Source: Bacteroidales bacterium UBA4353
Lineage (GTDB): Bacteria > Bacteroidota > Bacteroidia > Bacteroidales > Paludibacteraceae
Assembly: GCA_002394025.1 (NCBI GenBank)
Contig: DGSV01000126.1
Span: forward strand, 1-19,833
Length of the DNA: 19,833 bases
Reading direction: 5' to 3'
Made by a program: the position numbers and the translations under genes. The notes beneath the pieces are model-generated. The model searched no databases. It was not told the origin of the DNA and saw only the letters and a list, made by a program, of their open reading frames with translations. Shown here piece by piece: positions 14,660-19,833 of this stretch (position 1 is the stretch's first letter; every line of letters starts with the position of its first letter).

Positions 14660-15079
14660 ATGAATTTTGACAATTCTACATGCCTCTATTGTCAGCACAC
14701 TACCGATTCGCTGATGATAAAAATCTGTGACCTTGAAGTGTCCACCTTGTTTTTGTTTCGTGAGCAGACCTATCGTGGTCGTTGCCTTGTGGCGTATAAA
14801 GATCACGTGAATGAGTTTCATGAACTGCCTACTGATGACATGCACCGTCTGATGGACGATGTGGCACGCGTCACCCGTGCCATGAAGGAAGCTCTCAATG
14901 CCGAGAAGATAAACATCGGAGCTTATGCCGATAAATTGGCTCACGTACACTTCCACCTCGTGCCCAAATATGTCGATGGTCCCGATTATGGGGGCACTTT
15001 CACTATGAATCCGCAGAAAGTGTATCTCACCGACGATGAGTATCAGAGCCTGATAGAAAGCATAAAGGCTAAATTGTAA
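14660..15079 (+). CDS. HIT family protein (histidine triad hydrolase)
   Basis: A 139-residue HIT-domain protein. The catalytic triad HVHFHLV is present (the histidine triad consensus HxHxHxx), preceded by the usual NIGAYADKLAHVH stretch. The N-terminal CLYC (residues 8-11) is a possible zinc-binding pair seen in many HIT proteins. HIT proteins hydrolyse nucleotide phosphoramidates or dinucleotides in the cytoplasm; the true substrate here is unknown. It lies between the lipoprotein and DUF3127 genes with gaps of 23 and 18 bp. Confidence 0.9.
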   Translation: MNFDNSTCLYCQHTTDSLMIKICDLEVSTLFLFREQTYRGRCLVAYKDHVNEFHELPTDDMHRLMDDVARVTRAMKEALNAEKINIGAYADKLAHVHFHLVPKYVDGPDYGGTFTMNPQKVYLTDDEYQSLIESIKAKL

Positions 15080-15097
15080 CTATAAATAATATCATAT

Positions 15098-15529
15098 ATG
15101 GAAATTCAAGGAAAAATCATTCTTAAGCTCCCGCTTCAGGAGGGTACGTCCAAAGCCGGTAACCCGTGGAAAAAGCAGGAGTATGTGCTTGAAACATTTG
15201 GCAGTTATCCCCGTAAGGTAAAATTCGACTTTTTCGGCGAGCGTGCAGACCAAAATCAGCTTGAAGTAGGTGATGAAGTCACCATAAGCTATGACCTTGA
15301 GAGTCGCGAATTCAATGGCCGTTGGTACACTGATGTTCGTGCTTTTGCCTGTCAGCGTGGTGTAGCCCCCGCTTCCGCCCCTGCCGTAGCTCCTGTGGCA
15401 CCACAACCTGCCGCTACAGCTCCGGCACCCCTGCAAGCACAGAGTCAGCAACCGGCACCCGCTGCGCCCGACGCTCCAGCAGCACCGGTATTCAACGATT
15501 CCGATGAAGAAGGCGACCTGCCGTTCTAA
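15098..15529 (+). CDS. DUF3127 protein with SSB-like C-terminal tip
   Basis: A 143-residue protein with three parts. Residues 1-88 look like the DUF3127 domain (MEIQGKIILKLPLQEGTSKA, then GNPWKKQEYVLET, VKFDFFGERAD, EVGDEVTISYDLESREFNGR, WYTDVRAF), whose strand pattern is compatible with an OB fold. Residues 89-130 form a low-complexity linker rich in A, P and Q. The end, SDEEGDLPF, closely resembles the acidic tip of single-stranded DNA-binding protein (E. coli SSB ends in DDDIPF), which recruits repair and replication enzymes. I infer a nucleic-acid-binding accessory protein. It is the last gene of the sufB operon, followed by a terminator. SSB itself is usually encoded by another gene. Confidence 0.8.
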   Translation: MEIQGKIILKLPLQEGTSKAGNPWKKQEYVLETFGSYPRKVKFDFFGERADQNQLEVGDEVTISYDLESREFNGRWYTDVRAFACQRGVAPASAPAVAPVAPQPAATAPAPLQAQSQQPAPAAPDAPAAPVFNDSDEEGDLPF

Positions 15530-15553
15530 AAAAAGTCAATCAGATGCAACTAC

Positions 15554-15587
15554 AAAAAAAAAGAGCCTCATGCGAGGTTCTTTTTTT
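15554..15587 (+). terminator. Rho-independent terminator of the sufB-DUF3127 operon
   Basis: AAGAGCCTC pairs with GAGGTTCTT (one G-T pair) around a 4-nt loop, with an A-run before and a run of seven T after, so it could also work for the opposite strand. It begins 24 bp after the DUF3127 stop. Confidence 0.88.
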
Positions 15588-15746
15588 ATGTTTTAGGAAT
15601 TTAAGTGATTGATTACAATCATTTACAATAATTTCGTTAGATTGTCAGTTTTTTTTTGTGCAAGATTTTGCCCAACACTTACTTGTATTGTACAGCAAAG
15701 TGTTCCTTGATATATTTTTATAGAGCTCTTCCAACAGAGAATAAAA

Positions 15747-15842
15747 ATGGCGCTTTTTTTGATAGGTGACTTTTTATTCAATCTGATGTATATATCGTGG
15801 TTGAGTATTGGAATCGCCGCGGCGCTATATGATCAAATTTGA
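15747..15842 (+). CDS. Possible 31-residue hydrophobic membrane protein
   Basis: The ORF encodes MALFLIGDFLFNLMYISWLS and then IGIAAALYDQI, a nearly continuous hydrophobic stretch long enough for one membrane pass. A strong terminator begins 12 bp after its stop, which is what a real short transcript would show. No perfect TAnnTTTG element is visible upstream, although a hairpin lies about 35-70 bp before the start. I do not recognise a family. Confidence 0.4.
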   Translation: MALFLIGDFLFNLMYISWLSIGIAAALYDQI

Positions 15843-15853
15843 AAACCTGCATT

Positions 15854-15893
15854 AAGAAGACCGTGTATGATGACATGGTCTTCTTTTGTTTTA
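15854..15893 (+). terminator. Rho-independent terminator after the small ORF
   Basis: A 13-bp stem AAGAAGACCGTGT / ACATGGTCTTCTT (one G-T pair) with a 6-nt loop, followed by TTGTTTT. It lies after the 31-codon ORF and before the exbB promoter. The DUF3127 operon already has its own terminator at 15554, so this one implies a separate transcript in between. Confidence 0.8.
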
Positions 15894-15958
15894 TCGCGAT
15901 TGTAGCAATAAAAGTGATTTTTTTTGAGAATAATTATGTTGTTACGAAAAAAAATTAG

Positions 15959-15966
15959 TAACTTTG
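15959..15966 (+). promoter_or_regulatory. -7 promoter element for the exbB operon
   Basis: TAACTTTG, a perfect TAnnTTTG match, with a TTG 17 nt upstream (15939-15941) as a possible -33 element. It predicts a leader of about 90 nt before exbB, with a small GCGC hairpin near 15990-16002. Confidence 0.65.
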
Positions 15967-16063
15967 AAGCCGTAAAGTGTAGATAAGTGCGCTGCGGCGC
16001 ATGGTCATTAATTGTTAAGACCTTGAAAAACAATAATCAAATAATATAAATTTATTAAACGAC

Positions 16064-16867
16064 ATGAAAAAACTATTTGCATTGTTTGCATTGGCAGCAC
16101 TGGTAAATTTCGGTGCTCCCACCCAAGTTGTAGCTCAAGACGCTCCCGCGGCTCCCGCAGAGGAGGTAGTTGAGCAGAATGACGAAGCTCTTGTTGCCGA
16201 AGAGGTAGCAGAAGCCGAGGCTCCGGCAGAGCAGGGTATGCACAAAGCCCTGAAGCAGAAATTCATCGAAGGTGGCGCTTTCTTTATGGCTCTTGTGGCT
16301 TTGGCGCTGATCCTCGGTCTTGCAGTCTGCATCGAGCGTATTCTTTATCTCACACTCTCAAAAACAAACACTAAAACACTTCTCAAAAACGTTGAGGATG
16401 CCCTCAATGAAGGTGGTATTGAGAAAGCTCTTGAAGTATGCCGCAACACTCGCGGTCCCGTGGCTTCGATATTCTATCAGGGTTTAAGCCGCTATGACGA
16501 GGGTCTTGATGTTGTTGAGAAAACAGTGTCATCGTATGGTGGTGTTCAGCTTGGTCTGCTCGAGAAGAACCTTTCATGGATTACGTTGTTCATCTCTATC
16601 GCTCCTTCTCTCGGATTTATGGGTACCGTTATCGGTATGATTGAGGCGTTCGATAAAATCCAGCAAGTTGGTGACATCAGCGCTACCGTTGTTGCCGGTG
16701 GTATCAAGGTGGCCCTGTTGACAACCCTGTGGGGACTTATCGTAGCCATTATCCTTCAGTTGTTCTATAACTATATCCTCTCTCTGATTGAGTCTTTGGT
16801 TAACGAAATGGAAGACGCATCAATCAGCCTTCTTGACATCGTGACTGAGTACAGCAAGAAAAAATAA
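16064..16867 (+). CDS. exbB: ExbB/TolQ/MotA-family proton channel subunit
   Basis: ExbB forms, with ExbD, the proton-driven motor in the inner membrane that energises TonB-dependent outer-membrane transport. The channel part is clear: a first membrane helix at about 71-92, then helix 2 with SWITLFISIAPSLGFMGTVI (171-190) and helix 3 from VAGGIKVALLTTLWGLIVAI (210-229), joined by the conserved GTVIGM and ALLTT/WGL motifs. Unlike E. coli ExbB, it begins with a signal-peptide-like segment (1-24, MKKLFALFALAALVNF) and a low-complexity acidic A/E/P-rich stretch (25-58), giving 267 residues. It is the first gene of a four-gene motor operon. A MotA or TolQ role is possible but less likely with the ExbD genes behind. 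Confidence 0.93.
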   Translation: MKKLFALFALAALVNFGAPTQVVAQDAPAAPAEEVVEQNDEALVAEEVAEAEAPAEQGMHKALKQKFIEGGAFFMALVALALILGLAVCIERILYLTLSKTNTKTLLKNVEDALNEGGIEKALEVCRNTRGPVASIFYQGLSRYDEGLDVVEKTVSSYGGVQLGLLEKNLSWITLFISIAPSLGFMGTVIGMIEAFDKIQQVGDISATVVAGGIKVALLTTLWGLIVAIILQLFYNYILSLIESLVNEMEDASISLLDIVTEYSKKK

Positions 16868-16901
16868 GCATCATCCCCTAACCTCTAAAAAGTAAAAAGT
16901 A

Positions 16902-17375
16902 ATGTTAACAGAAAAATTGCCAAAATATGCGATGTACTGCCTGATGTTAGTGGCAGTAGTCGCTTCCCTGCTGTTCTTCTTCGGGGGTAACGACGGCGTC
17001 CACGAGGTTGGTGGTGATGTACTTCCTGTACCTGCGTTTACAAACACTTTCCTCAATGTGTGCTATGCCTTTACGGCAATCGCCGTTATTCTGACGCTGT
17101 GCGCAGTGTGCTACGGCTATGCCTCGAAAGCCAAGAACGACCCCAAGGGTGCCGGCCTTTCGCTAATCCCTCTGGCTTTGTTCGTACTGTTATTCGTTAT
17201 CTGCTGGTTCCTTGGTGATCCTTCAGAAATGAAGATAATCGGCTATGAGGGCCATGACAACGTGGGCTTCTGGGCTCAAGCCACAGACATGATCATCTAC
17301 GGTATTTATTCCCTCGTGGCAATAACGGTGCTCGCTATCATCTGCGGAGCCGTTTACGGTAAAATACAAAAATAA
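16902..17375 (+). CDS. Membrane protein of unknown function within the exbB-exbD operon
   Basis: A 157-residue protein with four hydrophobic segments: around residues 9-28 (AMYCLMLVAVVASLLFFF), 50-70 (VCYAFTAIAVILTLCAVCYG), 84-104 (SLIPLALFVLLFVICWFLG) and 130-152 (MIIYGIYSLVAITVLAIICG). Short charged loops join them. I recognise no named domain. It sits between exbB (34-bp gap) and exbD1 (23-bp gap), so it probably belongs to the motor as a fourth membrane component or assembly factor; this is inferred from position. Confidence 0.8.
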   Translation: MLTEKLPKYAMYCLMLVAVVASLLFFFGGNDGVHEVGGDVLPVPAFTNTFLNVCYAFTAIAVILTLCAVCYGYASKAKNDPKGAGLSLIPLALFVLLFVICWFLGDPSEMKIIGYEGHDNVGFWAQATDMIIYGIYSLVAITVLAIICGAVYGKIQK

Positions 17376-17398
17376 ACAATCAAAAAAACAACCAAACA

Positions 17399-17998
17399 AT
17401 GGCCGAAAGAAAGAAACGTAAAATGCAAGAGATTAATGCCAGTTCCATGGCTGACATATCATTCCTCTTGCTCATATTCTTCTTGGTGACCACGTCAATG
17501 GATGTTTCTCAGGGTCTTTCCCGTCGTCTGCCGCCTCCGCTGCCTCCTGACGCCAAGAGTCAGAAGAACGAGATCAAGGAGCGCAACATATTTATCGTAA
17601 AGATAAACAGCCAGAATGAACTTCTCGTTCAAGGTCAGCAGATTGATGTTTCGCAGCTTAGGGCTAAAGCCATAGAGTTTATTGACAACCCCGCCGATGA
17701 CCCTAACCTGCCTGAAAAGACGACAGAGGAAATTCCCCTGCTGGGAACCATGACGTTCACTAAGGACCATGTGATATCAGTACAAAACGACGTTGACACT
17801 CAGTACCAAGCATACGTATTGGTGCAAAATGAGTTAGTGGCAGCCTATAACGAACTGCGTAACAGACTTGCTATGGAACGCTTCGGACACCTCTATGATG
17901 ATCTTGAAGAAGACCAGCAAAAGGCAATACAAAAAGTCTATCCGCAGAAGATATCTGAAGCAGAACCTAAAAACTACGGAGGAAAGAAGAATGGCTAA
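17399..17998 (+). CDS. ExbD/TolR-family protein, longer copy (ExbD1)
   Basis: A 199-residue ExbD-type protein: a short basic cytoplasmic N-terminus (MAERKKRKMQEINASSMAD), one membrane helix (about 18-34) with the proton-carrying aspartate D19 in SSMADISFLLLIFF, a proline-rich linker (RLPPPLPP, 43-50) and a periplasmic domain. Its length is well above the usual 140 residues because of an added periplasmic segment (about residues 90-150) and a charged C-terminal tail ending GGKKNG. It is translationally coupled to the next ExbD gene, which starts inside its last codons. Confidence 0.92.
   Translation: MAERKKRKMQEINASSMADISFLLLIFFLVTTSMDVSQGLSRRLPPPLPPDAKSQKNEIKERNIFIVKINSQNELLVQGQQIDVSQLRAKAIEFIDNPADDPNLPEKTTEEIPLLGTMTFTKDHVISVQNDVDTQYQAYVLVQNELVAAYNELRNRLAMERFGHLYDDLEEDQQKAIQKVYPQKISEAEPKNYGGKKNG
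17978..17982 (+). promoter_or_regulatory. Shine-Dalgarno sequence deciding the second exbD start
   Basis: GGAGG lies 8 bp before the ATG at 17991. Clear Shine-Dalgarno sites are uncommon in this phylum, so it supports this ATG over the longer upstream frame that overlaps exbD1. Confidence 0.7.
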
Positions 17999-18461
17999 AA
18001 TACGTCGCGGCGGCAAAAAAGAAATGCCCGCCATAAATACATCATCACTGCCTGACATCATATTCATGTTGCTGTTCTTCTTCATGACAGTAACATCGAT
18101 GAAAGAGGTGACATACAAGGTTACCATCCACCCGCCTGAGGCTACCGAACTCCAGAAGCTCGAGAAGAAATCTTTGACACGCTATGTATATGTAGGTACT
18201 CCTACTGAGGAGTTCCGTAAGCAGTTCGGTTCGGAGACCCGTCTCCAACTCGATGACGCTTTTGCTGACGTGTCGCAGATTGAGGACTATGTTGTTCGCG
18301 AACGTTCGGCTATGGACGAGGATGAACAAAACCTCATGACCATCAGTATCAAGGCCGACAAAGACACTCGCATGGGTATCATCGGTGACATCAAGCAGGC
18401 ATTGCGCAGAGCTTATGCGCTGAAGATAAGTTACGCGGCAGTGCAGCGTACATCTTACTAA
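17991..18461 (+). CDS. exbD: ExbD/TolR-family protein, shorter copy (ExbD2)
   Basis: A 156-residue ExbD: basic N-terminus (MAKIRRGGKKEMPAINTSSL), one membrane helix with the essential aspartate D22 in SLPDIIFMLLFFFMTVTSM, then a periplasmic domain with the typical ending ISIKADKDTRMGIIGDIKQA and LRRAYALKISYAA. The frame is open upstream to 17868, but that part lies inside exbD1; the ATG at 17991 has a good Shine-Dalgarno site and gives the conserved start. It overlaps the exbD1 end by 8 bp. Two ExbD paralogues in one operon suggest a mixed D1/D2 pair around ExbB. Confidence 0.93.
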   Translation: MAKIRRGGKKEMPAINTSSLPDIIFMLLFFFMTVTSMKEVTYKVTIHPPEATELQKLEKKSLTRYVYVGTPTEEFRKQFGSETRLQLDDAFADVSQIEDYVVRERSAMDEDEQNLMTISIKADKDTRMGIIGDIKQALRRAYALKISYAAVQRTSY

Positions 18462-18484
18462 TACAATGCAATAACAATAGAAGA

Positions 18485-18530
18485 CAAGCGACTACCCGGT
18501 ATAAAAAGTGCTGTGTAGCCGCTTGCCTTT
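18485..18530 (+). terminator. Hairpin after exbD2, possibly a weak terminator
   Basis: CAAGCGACTAC pairs with GTAGCCGCTTG (one mismatch) around a 19-nt loop, followed by CCTTT. The long loop and short T-run make it a weak terminator; it may be a read-through or processing hairpin between exbD2 and ackA. Confidence 0.5.
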
Positions 18531-18555
18531 AATAAATAACAATCATAATTTTATC

Positions 18556-19752
18556 ATGAAAATTCTTGTATTAAATTGTGGCAGTTCGTCAATAAAGTAC
18601 AAACTGTTCGATATGTCTGATAATTCCGTGTTGGCCCAGGGCGGAATAGAGAAAATAGGTTTGCCGGGTGCCTTTTTGAAACTTACGTTGCCTAATGGTG
18701 ACAAGAAGATTATTGAAGATGACATACCGGAGCATACCAAAGGCGTTCAGATGATTTTTGACGCTCTGGTTCATCCTGAGTATGGTGCCATGAAGAGTCT
18801 CACGGAACTTGACGCCGTGGGTCATCGTATGGTTCATGGTGGCGAACGTTTTGCCGAGTCCGTAGTTCTCAACGATGAAGTTCTCAAGGCTTTCGAGGCT
18901 TGCAATGACCTTGCCCCGCTGCATAACCCCGCAAACCGCAAAGGTATTGACGCTGTTGCGAAGTTACTGCCAAACATACCTCAAGTAGGCGTTTTTGACA
19001 CGGCATTCCACCAGACAATGCCGGCATACGCTTATATGTATGCTTTGCCCTATGAACTATATGAGAAATACCGCGTACGTCGTTATGGTTTCCACGGAAC
19101 AAGTCACAGATATGTCTCGCAACGCGTATGTGACTTCCTCGGTGTGGATATTAAAGATAAGAAAATCATCACCTGCCATATAGGTAACGGTGCTTCAATA
19201 GCCGCCGTAGATCATGGCAAATGTGTTGATACATCAATGGGCTTGACACCTCTTGAAGGTCTTATAATGGGAACACGTAGCGGAGATGTCGATGGTGGCG
19301 CAATCAGTTTTCTGATGGAGAAAGAACATCTTGATGCACAAGGTGTTAGTAATCTTCTCAACAAAAAGTCCGGTGTGCTTGGTATTTCTGGTGTCAGCAG
19401 TGATATGCGCGAGATTGATGCTGCCGTGGAGGCAGGTAATGAGCGTGCCAAACTCGCTTTGGCAATGTATTTCTACCGCATTCGTAAATACATCGGAGCC
19501 TATGCCGCGGCAATGGGTGGTGTGGACATAATACTATTTACAGGCGGTGTTGGTGAAAATCAGTGGCAATGCCGTGAAGAGTCCACAAAAGGTTTGGAAT
19601 TTATGGGAGTAGTGCTTGATACCGAAAAGAACAAAGGCACCCGCGGAGAAGAAATAGTTATCTCGAAACCGGAAAGTAAAGTCACGGTATGTATCATACC
19701 TACCGATGAGGAACTGATGATTGCTTCCGACACTTTACATCTTGTCAAATAA
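18556..19752 (+). CDS. ackA: Acetate kinase (AckA)
   Basis: AckA converts acetyl-phosphate and ADP to acetate and ATP, the energy-yielding final step of acetate fermentation. The start at 18556 gives the conserved opening MKILVLNCGSSSIKYKLF and a 398-residue protein, the usual length; a GTG 48 bp upstream gives a non-conserved extension. Other signatures are GHRMVHGGERF, VFDTAFHQTMP, YGFHGTSHRYVS, CHIGNGASIAAV, GLTPLEGLIMGTRSGD and FTGGVGEN. It follows the exb operon by 94 bp with no clear TAnnTTTG element, so it may depend on read-through. Its partner enzyme Pta is encoded about 11.6 kb upstream on the same strand. Confidence 0.97.
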   Translation: MKILVLNCGSSSIKYKLFDMSDNSVLAQGGIEKIGLPGAFLKLTLPNGDKKIIEDDIPEHTKGVQMIFDALVHPEYGAMKSLTELDAVGHRMVHGGERFAESVVLNDEVLKAFEACNDLAPLHNPANRKGIDAVAKLLPNIPQVGVFDTAFHQTMPAYAYMYALPYELYEKYRVRRYGFHGTSHRYVSQRVCDFLGVDIKDKKIITCHIGNGASIAAVDHGKCVDTSMGLTPLEGLIMGTRSGDVDGGAISFLMEKEHLDAQGVSNLLNKKSGVLGISGVSSDMREIDAAVEAGNERAKLALAMYFYRIRKYIGAYAAAMGGVDIILFTGGVGENQWQCREESTKGLEFMGVVLDTEKNKGTRGEEIVISKPESKVTVCIIPTDEELMIASDTLHLVK

Positions 19753-19774
19753 ATCATCGCTAATAATAGTAAAA

Positions 19775-19833
19775 GAAAACAGGTTATTGGAAGAAATCCA
19801 ATGACCTGTTTTCTAGTTTTTCTAGTTTTTCTA
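19775..19833 (+). terminator. Rho-independent terminator of ackA
   Basis: A 16-bp stem GAAAACAGGTTATTGG (19775-19790) / CCAATGACCTGTTTTC (19798-19813, one G-T pair), a 7-nt loop and a tail with two T-runs (TAGTTTTTC repeated) that reaches the window edge. Confidence 0.88.

Larger units (their letters stand above)
15588..16063. other. Long intergenic region with a small ORF, a terminator and the exbB promoter
   Basis: Between the DUF3127 terminator and exbB there are about 475 bp. They hold a hairpin AACACTT/AAGTGTT (about 15675-15712), a 31-codon hydrophobic ORF (15747-15842), a terminator (15854-15893), the exbB promoter element and a 90-nt exbB leader. I see no tRNA or riboswitch I can name. 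Confidence 0.6.

Noticed and set aside
15967..16063. Riboswitch in the 90-nt exbB leader
   Set aside because: Only a small GCGC hairpin is visible; no known riboswitch core or competing terminator/anti-terminator could be seen.
17868..17990. Upstream extension of the second ExbD by 41 residues
   Set aside because: It lies inside exbD1; the ATG at 17991 has a GGAGG site and a conserved ExbD start.

Overview
The window looks like chromosomal DNA from an anaerobic member of the Bacteroidales (Prevotella/Muribaculaceae-like; I cannot fix the family). The evidence is the recurring Bacteroidetes -7 promoter element TAnnTTTG in front of transcription units, lipoproteins with Bacteroidetes-style lipoboxes, a Pta/AckA acetate pathway, a GH43 glycosidase, and an ExbB-ExbD-ExbD motor with an extra membrane protein. 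No tRNA, rRNA, CRISPR array, prophage or defence island is visible. Most genes are housekeeping or conserved Bacteroidales genes.

Layout. Positions 1-434 carry no gene; they hold modular intergenic repeats in which AT-rich tracts alternate with GC-rich hairpin blocks. Positions 435-866 are an internally deleted IS30-family element that still has both terminal inverted repeats and both ends of its transposase reading frame. Two tandem lipoprotein genes follow (883-2296), the second with a Big2-like domain, closed by a terminator. Next comes a translationally coupled unit of uvrB, an ABC ATPase and an ABC permease (2421-5850), with GTGA and ATGA stop/start overlaps. pta (5908-6903) has its own promoter and terminator.

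On the minus strand, read from right to left, is tsaD - ispD/tarI-like cytidylyltransferase - licD-like phosphotransferase - GH43 glycosidase (11336 down to 7253). The first three overlap and the last gap is 13 nt, so this reads as one operon joining tRNA modification with glycan decoration. A separate minus-strand outer-membrane beta-barrel gene (12519-11560) is divergent from sufB.

The plus strand then carries sufB - lipoprotein - HIT protein - DUF3127 protein (12666-15529) with a shared terminator. sufB appears almost leaderless and has no sufC or sufD beside it. The DUF3127 protein ends in an SSB-like acidic tip. A 534-nt gap holds a 31-codon hydrophobic ORF with its own terminator. The ExbB / 4-TM protein / ExbD1 / ExbD2 motor operon follows (16064-18461), and ackA (18556-19752) with a strong terminator closes the window. 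Pta and AckA catalyse consecutive steps (acetyl-CoA to acetyl-phosphate to acetate plus ATP), yet their genes lie about 11.6 kb apart.

I did not find a clearly new multi-gene system. The most interesting leads are the cytidylyltransferase-LicD-GH43 operon, the SSB-tip DUF3127 protein, the four-gene Ton-type motor, two unannotated small membrane-protein ORFs, and the IS30-derived miniature element next to modular repeats.
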